The notes under the pieces are model-generated. The model was given only the letters and a program-made list of their open reading frames with translations, made no database searches and was not told the origin of the DNA. A program made the translations under genes and the position numbers. Source: Paradesertivirga sp965650335 (GTDB lineage: Bacteria > Bacteroidota > Bacteroidia > Sphingobacteriales > Sphingobacteriaceae). From it: a stretch of 64,000 bases of DNA. Every line of letters begins with the position of its first letter. Position 1 is the stretch's first letter. The stretch is taken from the NCBI GenBank assembly GCA_965650335.1, contig CBFGOI010000008.1, forward strand, positions 1-64,000. The letters are read 5' to 3'. Shown here one piece after another: positions 7,733-16,635 of the stretch.

Positions 7733-8191
7733 TTATTTCAAGTATTTACTATCCCTGTCATTTAAATTATTTTTCGGATAACCTTCCTCATCCAGATCCT
7801 CTCTATTGTCTTCAGCTGTCATACCTAATTCTTCGTCCAATGGATCCAACTGCACAATTTTACCACTATCTATATGCATACCAAATTCATCGGCTTCAGG
7901 TGCTTCGGCTGAATTATCGTTTGCACGATGATACTCATCATTAGCAGTAATATTTGCTTCATCAAAATCAGAATCAAAGTCACTGCCATTTCTTACCGAC
8001 GTTGTGTAAGGATCAGGATGATCATAATCTTCATCTTTGCTTGTCACATCAAGTTCGAAACTGTCTTTTTCAGGATCATAAGCTAAGTCCGCTGTATTTG
8101 TCTCAGCTCCCAACTCATCTTCCAATTCTTTGTCTCTATCAAGATTTTCATCATTAAAACCTGGATAAAATTTGTCATCTGGGTCTACCAT
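7733..8191 (-). CDS. Highly acidic hypothetical protein
   Basis: 152 aa, extremely rich in Asp and Glu and almost free of hydrophobic runs, so probably disordered and cytoplasmic. No signal peptide or membrane segment. The C-terminal part has EGYPKNNLNDRDSKYLK. I do not recognise a family; such acidic proteins are widespread in Sphingobacteriaceae as hypothetical proteins. It is divergent from icd (starts 131 bases apart) and convergent with dnaX (83 bases between stops). Confidence 0.65.
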   Translation of the reverse strand: MVDPDDKFYPGFNDENLDRDKELEDELGAETNTADLAYDPEKDSFELDVTSKDEDYDHPDPYTTSVRNGSDFDSDFDEANITANDEYHRANDNSAEAPEADEFGMHIDSGKIVQLDPLDEELGMTAEDNREDLDEEGYPKNNLNDRDSKYLK

Positions 8192-8285
8192 GGCTTTTGT
8201 TTTATAATAAAAGGAACAGAATGGTTAAATGTTTGTCACTTCTCAGCTTTTCAACATGCAGAAACAGTTCTTTATACAAAATTTA

Positions 8286-8293
8286 TATCTTTG
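8286..8293 (+). promoter_or_regulatory. -7 box of icd
   Basis: TATCTTTG, a perfect TAnnTTTG match, 29 bases before the icd ATG at 8323. It lies inside the upstream in-frame extension of the ORF and so supports the downstream start. A -33 TTG is not evident. Confidence 0.6.
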
Positions 8294-8322
8294 CGGCTTC
8301 ACAAATTAAATTCTATACAAAA

Positions 8323-9558
8323 ATGTCTATACAAAAAATCAAAGTAGCTAATCCGGTGGTCGAGCTGGACGGGGATGAAATGACTCGTATCATTTGGAAA
8401 TTCATCAAAGATAAACTGATTCTTCCATACCTTGAAGTAGATATCAAATACTACGATTTAGGTATCGAATATCGTGATGAAACAAATGATCAGGTGACGA
8501 TTGATGCAGCTAACGCGATTAAACAATATGGAGTTGGTATCAAATGCGCCACCATTACTCCTGATGAGGCCCGTGTAGAAGAGTTTGGTTTGAAACAAAT
8601 GTGGAAATCTCCGAACGGAACTATTCGTAATATTCTTGACGGTACTGTTTTTCGCGAACCAATTGTAATGAGTAATGTGCCGCGTTTGGTTCCAAACTGG
8701 ACTGCTCCTATCTGTATTGGCCGTCATGCATTTGGCGATCAGTACCGTGCTACAGATTTCGTTACAAAAGGAAAAGGTAAATTAACTATCAAATTTACAC
8801 CAGAAGACGGCGGCGAAGAGCAGTCATTCGAAGTATATAACTTTAAAGGTGATGGTGTAGCGATGGCAATGTACAACACTGACGAATCCATCATTGGATT
8901 TGCGCGTGCTTGCTTTAACCAGGCATTAATGAAAAAATGGCCTTTATATCTTTCTACTAAAAATACCATCCTAAAAAAATACGATGGTCGTTTTAAAGAT
9001 ATTTTTGAAGATATCTATCAGAAAGAATTTAAAGCACAATTTGATGCAAACGGTTTAATTTACGAACACCGTTTAATTGACGACATGGTTGCTTCTGCTT
9101 TGAAATGGAACGGCAACTTTGTTTGGGCTTGTAAAAACTACGATGGAGATGTTCAGTCGGATACTGTAGCTCAAGGTTTTGGTTCATTAGGTTTAATGAC
9201 TTCAACTTTGGTTACTCCTGATGGAAAAACAATGGAAGCCGAAGCTGCTCATGGTACAGTAACCCGTCATTATAGAGAGCATCAAAAAGGTCGCCCAACT
9301 TCTACAAATCCAATAGCTTCTATTTTTGCATGGACAAGAGGATTAGAATTCCGTGGTATATTAGATAATAACCAGGAGCTGATTGACTTTTGCCAGAAAT
9401 TAGAGCAGGTTTGTATTGAAACCGTAGAAAGCGGAAAAATGACAAAAGATCTTGCGATTACTGCGAAAGCTAAAGTTGAGCATGGTACCGATTATTTGTA
9501 TACTGAAGAATTTTTAGATGCAATTGATCAAAACTTAAAAGCTAAATTAGGTTACTAA
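8323..9558 (+). CDS. icd: NADP-dependent isocitrate dehydrogenase, eukaryote-like type
   Basis: 411 aa from the ATG at 8323. An in-frame ATG at 8197 would add 42 residues, but the family starts near MSIQKIKVANPVVELDGDEM and a -7 box lies between, so the later start is chosen. Motifs: DGDEMTRIIW near the N terminus, SPNGTIRN (isocitrate-binding Ser region about 94-101), VPNWTAPICIGRHAFGDQYR, DDMVA, and EAAHGTVTRHY near 305-315. This is the homodimeric type of IDH shared with eukaryotes, not the E. coli type. It oxidises isocitrate to 2-oxoglutarate in the TCA cycle with NADPH production. Single gene followed by a strong terminator. Confidence 0.97.
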   Translation: MSIQKIKVANPVVELDGDEMTRIIWKFIKDKLILPYLEVDIKYYDLGIEYRDETNDQVTIDAANAIKQYGVGIKCATITPDEARVEEFGLKQMWKSPNGTIRNILDGTVFREPIVMSNVPRLVPNWTAPICIGRHAFGDQYRATDFVTKGKGKLTIKFTPEDGGEEQSFEVYNFKGDGVAMAMYNTDESIIGFARACFNQALMKKWPLYLSTKNTILKKYDGRFKDIFEDIYQKEFKAQFDANGLIYEHRLIDDMVASALKWNGNFVWACKNYDGDVQSDTVAQGFGSLGLMTSTLVTPDGKTMEAEAAHGTVTRHYREHQKGRPTSTNPIASIFAWTRGLEFRGILDNNQELIDFCQKLEQVCIETVESGKMTKDLAITAKAKVEHGTDYLYTEEFLDAIDQNLKAKLGY

Positions 9559-9578
9559 GTTTCTCATACTGAAATTAA

Positions 9579-9617
9579 GAAAGGCTGCTTCCACCAGGAT
9601 GCAGCCTTTTGTTTTTT
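9579..9617 (+). terminator. Rho-independent terminator of icd
   Basis: AAAGGCTGC, a 12-base loop, GCAGCCTTT and then a T-rich stretch (TTGTTTTTT). Perfect 9-bp stem, 21 bases after the icd stop. Confidence 0.85.
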
Positions 9618-9720
9618 AGGATTTTTTTCGGGTCATCAATAAATCTGGTAAAGCGCTTTATATTCATCCCTTTAGATTTATTAAAAACCCTATATTTAAT
9701 CCCAAACTAAAATCACAATC

Positions 9721-10626
9721 ATGTTCTTAATCATCCTTGGCATCTTTATTTTAATCGCCAGTTTTGTAATTTCCAAGCAAAATAACCCATCAGCACGGTA
9801 TGCCTCAATAATTCGCATCGCTGGAGTGCTCGTAATACTTGTAGGCTCCTTAACTTCTATGTTTAAAGTGATAGAAGCTGGCCAGGTCGGCGTTATAAGT
9901 ATTTTCGGAAAAGTAGATAACGACGTTCTATATAGCGGATTAAATATTATAAATCCGATTGCTGAAGTAACAACCTTTGATGCAAAAACTCAAAACTACA
10001 CCATGTCCGCCGTGCATGAAGAGGGTGACAAAGAAGGCGATGATGCTATTCGCGTTCTTTCTGCTGACGGGTTGGAAGTAATTATTGACCTGTCCGTATT
10101 ATTCAGAGTTAAGGCTAGTTCAGCGCCTTACATTCTCCGGGAAATAGGAACAGACTACCTTGAGAAAATTGTTCGGCCGGTTTCGAGAACGGCGATCAGA
10201 GATAATGCCGTAGCTTATGATGCGGTAGCGCTGTATTCGAGTAAGCGTGACGAATTTCAGGCCAAAATTTTTGAGACTATTAATAAAAGTTTTTCGAAAC
10301 GCGGTCTGGAACTTGAGCAATTATTAGTCAGAAACATCACGCTCCCTGCTTCGGTAAAGGCAAGCATTGAATCCAAAATTAATGCTGAACAAGATGCGCA
10401 GAAAATGACTTTCGTACTTCAGAAAGAGCGTCAGGAAGCGGAACGTAAGCGTGTAGAGGCTCAAGGAATTGCCGATTATCAAAAAATCTTATCAACGGGC
10501 CTAAGCGACAAACAGTTACAATACGAAAGTATATTGGCCCAAAAAGAAATTGCCAAATCAGCAAATTCTAAAGTTATTATCATGGGGAACAGCAAAGGAG
10601 CACCAATTATTCTCGGCGGCAATTAA
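9721..10626 (+). CDS. SPFH/Band 7 (prohibitin-like) membrane protein
   Basis: 301 aa. Two hydrophobic segments at about 1-18 and 28-46 anchor it in the inner membrane. The SPFH domain starts at VIEAGQVGVISIFGKV and continues through DGLEVIIDLSVLFRV to IRPVSRTAIRD-like and AYDAVALYSSKRDEF. A coiled-coil rich in Glu, Gln, Arg (about 215-260, with QKERQEAERKRVEAQGIA) follows. Prohibitin-like proteins form ring assemblies that scaffold membrane proteases such as FtsH; the partner here is unknown. It stands alone between icd and the beta-barrel gene. Confidence 0.9.
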   Translation: MFLIILGIFILIASFVISKQNNPSARYASIIRIAGVLVILVGSLTSMFKVIEAGQVGVISIFGKVDNDVLYSGLNIINPIAEVTTFDAKTQNYTMSAVHEEGDKEGDDAIRVLSADGLEVIIDLSVLFRVKASSAPYILREIGTDYLEKIVRPVSRTAIRDNAVAYDAVALYSSKRDEFQAKIFETINKSFSKRGLELEQLLVRNITLPASVKASIESKINAEQDAQKMTFVLQKERQEAERKRVEAQGIADYQKILSTGLSDKQLQYESILAQKEIAKSANSKVIIMGNSKGAPIILGGN

Positions 10627-10704
10627 TTTAATTTAATAGCCTTGCAACTTTTTGGTATGGATTTCATCTAAGTATGGAATCTATTACCTATAAAGCAACG
10701 CAAA

Positions 10705-13089
10705 ATGAAATCAGCCCTTATCACATTACTTCTACTGACGCTCGTTTTTTCGTCAAAAGGACAGACCATTTCCGGAAAAATTATAGATGAGAAACGAAAC
10801 CCCTCGGAATTTGTCTCCGTGCTTTTACTCCGAAATGCAGATTCGTCGCTGGTTAAATCAGAGCTGACAGATAGTAAAGGGAGCTACACCTTCCAAAACA
10901 TCAGTAAGGGCACATATCTTATCGCGGTTTCGATGATTGGATACAAGAAGGAATACAAACCAATAAGTGTTTTGGACACGGAACTTATTGTACCCCTGAT
11001 AACACTTGCACCAGGAGGTAACTTATTGAAAGAAGTGAGTGTTATGGCCAAAAAACCCTTTTTAGAACAACGACCGGATAAGCTGGTGGTAAATGTTGAC
11101 GGCAGTGCTACAGCGGCCGGGTCGACTGCTTTGGAAGTTTTGCAGAAAGTTCCCGGGCTGATCGTTACCGACGATAAAATAACAATGGTCGGAAAAGGCA
11201 GTCCAATTATTTTAATTGACGGCAGAGCTTCTCAATATACCGACATCACCCAAGTTTTAAAAGATGTAAGTGCTTCAAACATCGATAAGATTGAGGTGAT
11301 AGGAAATCCCGGCGCCAAATACGATGCAGCCGGCGGAGCGGTAATCAATATCCTATTAAAACGAAATGCTAAGCTCGGCACCAATGGTAGTTTAAGTTTA
11401 GCCGGAGGGATGGGTTTGTATAACAAAAATAAAAGTCCGCTAGATCGAAATTTCTACCGGTTAAATCCTTCTTTTACTCTAAATCACCGAAAGGGAAAGA
11501 TAAATACATTTGGTAATTACAGTTTTTTCCACCGCAATCAATACGACCGCGGAACATTCAGCAGGATTATAGATGGGAAGCAATTGGTACAGGAAAACTA
11601 TTCGCCGAATAATGCCGATAGTCATAATTTCAGAGTTGGAGCCGACTTTTACGCCGATAAAAAAAACACCTTTGGCTTTATGTTCCGCGGATTCCTGCGC
11701 AATGGCTTGAGAGAGGCCATAAACAACACAAATGAACTGGACGGAGAAGGTGGGCCATTAATCAGCTCGTTTAACACCTTAAATAATACCAGCAGCAAGC
11801 GAGACAATTACTCGGGAAACCTTAACTGGAAGCACAGCTTTGACACGCTTGGCACCGACTTGAACATCGATTTCGACTACTCAAAGTTTAATATCACAAA
11901 TAATAGCATTATAAACACCACTGAAGGATCAGCTAACTATACCAACACGCAACTGATTGATAATCCGGTTCAATTAGTGGTATTAAAAGCAGATTTTTCG
12001 CGGGCGTTTGGCGAAAAAACCTCTTTGGAGCTTGGCGGAAAATCAAGCATTGCAACAATAGATAATTTTCTGACCTACACAAAAAGCGGAATTGTTGACC
12101 CGGAAAGGACCACCAATTTTAAATACCTGGAAAATGTCAATGCTTTGTACACATCCTTCCAGCATAAAATCAACAAATGGGAAATTAAAGGAGGCCTGCG
12201 TGCAGAACAGACTGTTGCAAGTGGCGAACAACAATCGGCAAAGGTTCTTGATAGAAATTATGTACAACTTTTCCCTTCCTTATTTATCACCCGGGCGGTA
12301 ACTCCTAAGCTTTCTACGATTTTACAATATAGCAGGAGGGTCAACAGGCCTAGCTTTCAACAGCAAAATCCCTTCATTCAGTATATTGATTCATTAACCT
12401 ACACTCAGGGTAATCCAACTTTACGGCCGGAAACTGCTGATCAATATAAGCTTTCGTTGACTTACCAAAACCAGCCATTCTTCGCCCTTAGCTATAACAA
12501 GAAGCACGATGTAATTTTCGATAATGCTCCCAGACAAGATGGAAAACTAACATACACTACAACTGAGAACTTAGGGACTTTTGATAATTTTGCTGCCGAG
12601 TTAAATTTCCCTGTTAAGCTTGGCAAAACAATAAGTGGCTATGGCGGAAACCAAGTAATTTTCAATCGCTATCAGGCCGATTATTTGGGCGGAACTTATA
12701 AGAAAAGCAAATGGAACTGGCTGGCCTACTGGCAGATTGCTTATAAACCCGTGGCATCGCTTAACTTTGAACTATCAGGTTATTATATGACCAAATTTCT
12801 AAACGAATTTATCACCATCGACAATCTTGGAAGCCTTAATTTCGCTGTACAAAAAACATTTTGGGATAAAAAGGCCAAGCTAAGCCTGAATGTCAATGAT
12901 ATCTTTTTCAGCGACAATACATCTGGGGTTCTGAAATACCGAGAAATTGATTTAAACTTCCGTCAGGCCTACGAAAGCAGGAATGCAAGATTAACCCTCA
13001 GCTATTCTTTTGGCAATCAAAAACTTTCTGCTGCTCGCAACAGAAAAACTGCTTCTGAAGAGGAAACAAACAGGGTAAAAGACAAGTAA
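10705..13089 (+). CDS. Outer-membrane beta-barrel protein with carboxypeptidase-like N-terminal domain
   Basis: 794 aa. A signal peptide (about 1-20, ending before QTISG) is followed by a CarboxypepD_reg-like domain (about 21-105), a plug-like region with EVLQKVPGLIV and KIEVIGNPGAKYDAAGGAVINILLK split over 145-220, then a C-terminal beta barrel with alternating aromatic strands. The pattern fits the OMP_b-brl_3/TonB-dependent receptor superfamily common in Bacteroidota. No SusD partner or adjacent regulator is present, so this is not a classic PUL pair and the ligand is unknown. Confidence 0.92.
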   Translation: MKSALITLLLLTLVFSSKGQTISGKIIDEKRNPSEFVSVLLLRNADSSLVKSELTDSKGSYTFQNISKGTYLIAVSMIGYKKEYKPISVLDTELIVPLITLAPGGNLLKEVSVMAKKPFLEQRPDKLVVNVDGSATAAGSTALEVLQKVPGLIVTDDKITMVGKGSPIILIDGRASQYTDITQVLKDVSASNIDKIEVIGNPGAKYDAAGGAVINILLKRNAKLGTNGSLSLAGGMGLYNKNKSPLDRNFYRLNPSFTLNHRKGKINTFGNYSFFHRNQYDRGTFSRIIDGKQLVQENYSPNNADSHNFRVGADFYADKKNTFGFMFRGFLRNGLREAINNTNELDGEGGPLISSFNTLNNTSSKRDNYSGNLNWKHSFDTLGTDLNIDFDYSKFNITNNSIINTTEGSANYTNTQLIDNPVQLVVLKADFSRAFGEKTSLELGGKSSIATIDNFLTYTKSGIVDPERTTNFKYLENVNALYTSFQHKINKWEIKGGLRAEQTVASGEQQSAKVLDRNYVQLFPSLFITRAVTPKLSTILQYSRRVNRPSFQQQNPFIQYIDSLTYTQGNPTLRPETADQYKLSLTYQNQPFFALSYNKKHDVIFDNAPRQDGKLTYTTTENLGTFDNFAAELNFPVKLGKTISGYGGNQVIFNRYQADYLGGTYKKSKWNWLAYWQIAYKPVASLNFELSGYYMTKFLNEFITIDNLGSLNFAVQKTFWDKKAKLSLNVNDIFFSDNTSGVLKYREIDLNFRQAYESRNARLTLSYSFGNQKLSAARNRKTASEEETNRVKDK

Positions 13090-13133
13090 TTTATTGGCAG
13101 CAATTACTAGTACTATAAAGCTACCTATTAAAA

Positions 13134-13370
13134 TTAAACATGTACTTCTGCAGGAATAATATTGGAAGATTCCAGGTATTCGATACAATTAAAAATAGAC
13201 AAACGACTGTTTAATATCTCAATATGTCGAGTGTCCGTATTGTAGTAAAACTGGTTATTACCCATGAAGCGTTCGTTGTGGCCTCTTTTAATTTCAATAT
13301 TTAATTCTTCAAAAGATTTATACCGTTTGAAAAACCGTTTGCGTCCGTGGCGTTTAAATAGAATATACAT
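13134..13370 (-). CDS. Small hypothetical protein, 78 aa
   Basis: Basic, aromatic-rich N terminus (MYILFKRHGRKRFFKRYK) then a plausible mixed sequence. A GAGGT stretch just before the ATG could be a ribosome binding site. It diverges from the next small frame with only 11 bases between starts. No known domain; could be a regulator-sized protein or chance. Confidence 0.4.
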   Translation of the reverse strand: MYILFKRHGRKRFFKRYKSFEELNIEIKRGHNERFMGNNQFYYNTDTRHIEILNSRLSIFNCIEYLESSNIIPAEVHV

Positions 13371-13381
13371 ACCTCTTTAAC

Positions 13382-13627
13382 ATGGAAACTGCAGAAAAGA
13401 TCTACCGATTTCATAATCAGGTATTTGCCATTAACAAAGTGGTTTATACCTATACACTGGTGGCAAATTATGAGGTTTCACGCAACGATTTTTCATATCA
13501 AATTAGCCCTGGCGAAAATCAAACCGGAAAGTGGCTTAGATTAAAAAACAAGTTCCTTAATTTGTTGTTCTTTAAGAATAAACCACTTTTATATACGATA
13601 CATTATTATTTTAGTTTATATTATTGA
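13382..13627 (+). CDS. Small hypothetical protein, 81 aa
   Basis: ATG-started frame opening METAEKIYRFHNQ. The C-terminal third is rich in Phe, Leu, Tyr (about 58-81) and may be a short membrane-associated stretch. It is divergent from the 78-aa frame and followed by AT-rich DNA. No homologous family is recognised. Confidence 0.35.
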   Translation: METAEKIYRFHNQVFAINKVVYTYTLVANYEVSRNDFSYQISPGENQTGKWLRLKNKFLNLLFFKNKPLLYTIHYYFSLYY

Positions 13628-13947
13628 GTCTTAGTAAAAAACGATGTAGAGATTTTTACCCTTTAATATCCTGAATGGTCTTTTTTTACACCATTTTAAA
13701 TTACTAAGTAAATTCAACGCTCTCCACAATTTACAAAAATAGCAGCTCATTATTTCTAAAGGTTATCTTTCTGGTTAATAATGGGAAGTTTTTTTATATA
13801 ACTTGATTTTAGGCAGAATATTTGCACAGATAGAAATAGGATGAAAGGGACCCTGTGTGAATTTTTTTCCAAAACCAAAACTAAATCCAACATTTGTATC
13901 GTTTGTATCGTAAACAATATGTCTATGAAAAAATTAAAGATGATAAT
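13628..13947. other. AT-rich intergenic region
   Basis: About 320 bases, very low GC. A mini-frame of 10 codons (13919-13951, MSMKKLKMII) overlaps the start of the next gene by an ATGA. The repeated TTTGTATCG at about 13893-13910 is a direct 9-bp repeat. No terminator or RNA gene seen. Confidence 0.5.
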
Positions 13948-14619
13948 ATGAGTAACCATCAAGAAATGAAAGATTCCGAATACGAAAAGAATCTTGAAAT
14001 GGGACTTAGTTTCTTCAATAATCTTCAGTACGAGATGTTTGCTTTCGCGTTCAGTTTATTATTCGCTGGAGAACTTAAAGATGTAGGAGATAATGTTTCA
14101 AAAGATGAGCCGCTGGTATTAGATCCTAGCCTTTTAGCCCTGTCTACTGATAAAAATGTGCAGCTTCTTGGCGAATTAAGTAGTAGGTTAGGGACCAGAA
14201 CTGCTTACCTGGCGAGCCATATCAGTACGAGTCTAAAAACCGGACCGGAAATATTACAAAGTCCTGAAGCAAAAAAGCCAGCTGATACTTCTGCTCTCGA
14301 AAATAATGACTACGATAGGATATTCCTGAAGTGCGTAGGAATCTTAATTGAATATAGCTTTGGAATAGTCTCCATTCTAGAAAATTTTGTAACCAAGGCA
14401 TCCAATGGTAAAATAGCCCCAAAAAGTAAGGGGACTGACTTAATCGAAAGAATTGACGCCTTACGCCCTTATAGTGATGAAAACATGATAATATTACTGG
14501 ATATGGCTTCATATTTAGAATCAACCTTGTCCAAAATATTATACGAAGACGCTTCTGGCCGCGGCTTACTAAAAAACAAATCAGCCATAGAGCTAATCGG
14601 TCTTTTCAAAGGCGAATAG
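13948..14619 (+). CDS. Hypothetical protein, mostly helical
   Basis: 223 aa from the ATG at 13948; an in-frame TTG at 13894 gives 241 aa but runs through the likely promoter and leader. The N-terminal part MSNHQEMKDSEYEKNLEMG leads into hydrophobic-heptad helices (NLQYEMFAFAFSLLFAGELKDVG). No catalytic motif. The start overlaps a 10-codon leader frame in an ATGA arrangement, which would allow coupling. Function unknown. Confidence 0.7.
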   Translation: MSNHQEMKDSEYEKNLEMGLSFFNNLQYEMFAFAFSLLFAGELKDVGDNVSKDEPLVLDPSLLALSTDKNVQLLGELSSRLGTRTAYLASHISTSLKTGPEILQSPEAKKPADTSALENNDYDRIFLKCVGILIEYSFGIVSILENFVTKASNGKIAPKSKGTDLIERIDALRPYSDENMIILLDMASYLESTLSKILYEDASGRGLLKNKSAIELIGLFKGE

Positions 14620-14662
14620 ACCGGGTTATTCCGCTTGAGGATAGAGAAGCAAGATTGTCATT

Positions 14663-14914
14663 CTAATCACCTTGCTTTTCTAATATCAATTCTTTACCCT
14701 CGCCGCTTCGTTCTACCCTAACTATTATTGGTTTATCCCGCACCTCCAGAGTTTCCGCTATGCGGTTTAGCTGACTATTGATTTTCTGGCATACCACATC
14801 AAAACGCTTATTATCATCAGGCACCAGAATAACTATTACTCCTTTCTGTAAATCAACCTCATAATCATTAAAGGTTAAAACGATTTCGTTATAGTATTGA
14901 TAAAGTACATCCAT
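14663..14914 (-). CDS. Small hypothetical protein, 83 aa
   Basis: Opens MDVLYQYYNEIVLTFNDYEV with alternating hydrophobic residues and a basic middle (DDNKRFDVVCQKINSQLNRI). No known family. A -7 box TATATTTG sits 19 bases before the ATG, which supports a real gene. It is convergent with the 223-aa gene, with 43 bases between the stop codons. Confidence 0.65.
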   Translation of the reverse strand: MDVLYQYYNEIVLTFNDYEVDLQKGVIVILVPDDNKRFDVVCQKINSQLNRIAETLEVRDKPIIVRVERSGEGKELILEKQGD

Positions 14915-14933
14915 TTGAGGGGTGTTATAATGG

Positions 14934-14941
14934 CAAATATA
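14934..14941 (-). promoter_or_regulatory. -7 box for the 83-aa gene
   Basis: The minus strand reads TATATTTG, a full match to TAnnTTTG, 19 bases upstream of the ATG at 14914. No -33 TTG at standard distance. Confidence 0.55.
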
Positions 14942-15052
14942 CAGTTATAGCTTAATTGCCTTGGTATAGCCTTCTAAACTAACTCCCGGATTACTTTGAT
15001 TTTGAAAAGAGTTTTATCTGGGTAAGTAGATTGCTGGATGACGAAAGCATAG

Positions 15053-15077
15053 GAGCTCCCCGGATATCAGGGAGCTC
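15053..15077. repeat. Inverted repeat, 8-bp arms
   Basis: GAGCTCCC, 9-base loop, GGGAGCTC, in the 226-bp gap between two minus-strand genes. There is no T tract on either side, so it is not a classic terminator. A short direct repeat GTTATAACTCGTTATA follows on the plus strand. Confidence 0.5.
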
Positions 15078-15140
15078 GTTATAACTCGTTATAAAAGGAT
15101 GTTAAGGACGAAGGTGATAGGCTTTCGGTTTAACCAGGCC

Positions 15141-15560
15141 TTAATTTTCCTCCACGTATTTTTTAAAGCTATCTAATATTGCCTGCCAGCCGCTTCTTTG
15201 CATTTCTTCGGGATTAGTATCTTCGGCCTCAAAGGTTTCTACGATTTTAGTTTCTCTGCCATTATCCGAAAAGAGCACTTTTACATTTCTTCCATCAGCA
15301 ATGGTGTATTCAATTAATTTCTGATCTTCTATATTGGTGTAAACACCTTCAAAATCAAAACTCATGCTTCCATCTCGGGCAGCCATCGTGGTTTTAAGCT
15401 TGCCACCGACATGGAGATCATTTTCGGCATAGGGCGCATGCCAGTCGCTGGATGCCTGGCACCACTGTGTTATATGCTCAGGCGCGTTCCAAAATTCCCA
15501 AACTTTTGATACAGGAGCTTTAATAGTGTTCTCTACGGTGATTTGTGTTTTAGTTTCCAT
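15141..15560 (-). CDS. SRPBCC (AHSA1-like) domain protein
   Basis: 139 aa, the size of a single START/AHSA1 ligand-binding domain. Typical features are the N-terminal strand VENTIKAPVSKVWEFWNAPEHITQW, the Asp/Trp-rich loop, GGKLKTTMAARDGSMSFDFEGVY and the C-terminal helix GWQAILDSFKKYVEEN. Such proteins bind hydrophobic small molecules; no substrate can be named. Its own promoter lies at 15586-15614. Confidence 0.9.
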   Translation of the reverse strand: METKTQITVENTIKAPVSKVWEFWNAPEHITQWCQASSDWHAPYAENDLHVGGKLKTTMAARDGSMSFDFEGVYTNIEDQKLIEYTIADGRNVKVLFSDNGRETKIVETFEAEDTNPEEMQRSGWQAILDSFKKYVEEN

Positions 15561-15585
15561 ATTGGTTTTTCTTTTAATTGTATAA

Positions 15586-15614
15586 CAAAGATATGGCTAT
15601 ATGCAGGTGCCAAA
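15586..15614 (-). promoter_or_regulatory. Promoter of the SRPBCC gene
   Basis: Minus strand: TTTG (15614-15611), 17-nt spacer, TATCTTTG (15593-15586). Both fixed elements match the phylum consensus; the spacer is at the short end of the accepted range. Leader of about 20 nt to the ATG at 15560. Confidence 0.7.
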
Positions 15615-15699
15615 TAGTGTGCAAAAACGACAATTAAAGGGGCATTTTACGACACAAAAAACGTGAAAAGACTATAGAGAATTGATCATAATTATGATG

Positions 15700-16470
15700 T
15701 TATTTATTCTTTATATAGATATGTTTAATGCCTTTATTCCCGGTTTCTCTCTCATCAACTTCGATAGTCGAAATTGAACGCATCAAGGGCGTAAGTTTCA
15801 TAAATCCGAAATTACGCGGATCGAAATCTGGCTGTTTTTTCATTATGAGACTTCCCACATCTGCCAGATAAGCCCAGCCGCTTTCATCGGCCACATCATT
15901 TATGGTGCTCGAAATAAGTCGCATTGTTATTTTATCTAAGTTCGGCTCTCTGACAGGTGCTTTGTGGCGGGTGCTTTTTTTCGCAAGCTGCCCGTCTGGC
16001 TTACCCTCCTCCGTCTCTTTTTCTTTTTCCCCACCCAAAATTTCAATATAAATAAACCTGTCGCAGGCCACAATAAAGGGATTCAGTGTTTTCTTTTGCC
16101 CTATACCGATAACGGTCATTCCTGCTTCTCGAAGGCGGGTGGCAAGACGGGTGAAATCGCTATCGCTGGAAATAATACAAAATCCATCCACTTTGCCCGA
16201 ATACAATATATCCATCGCATCGATAATCATGGCAGAATCCGTGGCGTTTTTGCCGGTCGAGTAGCTGTATTGCTGAATTGGGGTAATTGCATGTTCAAGC
16301 AGCACCGACTTCCAGCCGGAAACCGTAGGCTTGGTCCAATCTGCATAAATTCTTTTGGTTGTAGGATTGCCATATTTGGCGATCTCTTCCAGGATGCCTT
16401 TAATATTCGAATAAGGAACATTATCGGCATCAATTAAAACGGCAAGGCGAAGATCTGTTGAGTGTCGCAT
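15700..16470 (-). CDS. NYN-domain ribonuclease-like protein with LOTUS/OST-HTH domain
   Basis: 256 aa. The N-terminal NYN (PIN-like) domain has the metal-site acidic residues: LAVLIDADNVPYSNI (about 9-23), NATDSAMIIDAMDILYSG (about 75-92) and CIISSDSDFTRLATRLREAG (about 97-116). The C-terminal part (about 180-250) with VADESGWAYLADVGSLI and FDPRNFGFMKLTPLM is a LOTUS/OST-HTH module that binds RNA in related proteins. LabA/MARF1-type combinations act in RNA metabolism, but the target here is unknown. It stands alone between single-gene transcripts. Confidence 0.92.
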   Translation of the reverse strand: MRHSTDLRLAVLIDADNVPYSNIKGILEEIAKYGNPTTKRIYADWTKPTVSGWKSVLLEHAITPIQQYSYSTGKNATDSAMIIDAMDILYSGKVDGFCIISSDSDFTRLATRLREAGMTVIGIGQKKTLNPFIVACDRFIYIEILGGEKEKETEEGKPDGQLAKKSTRHKAPVREPNLDKITMRLISSTINDVADESGWAYLADVGSLIMKKQPDFDPRNFGFMKLTPLMRSISTIEVDERETGNKGIKHIYIKNK

Positions 16471-16635
16471 TTCAGCTAAGGATTTTTACTAAGTTAGTTT
16501 TTTTAGGTGAGAAGATTAAGCGTGCCTGATGATGTAAAACTCTGCGCAATCTACTCCCATATTTGTCGCGAACACCCCTCCCTGTCGCTACAAAAGAATC
16601 TGATCTTTGTTATAGACATTAAAAATCAAATCATT

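Noticed and set aside
13756..13962. 68-aa minus-strand open frame
   Set aside because: AT-rich, Ile/Phe-heavy frame overlapping the start of the 223-aa gene; no supporting signals.
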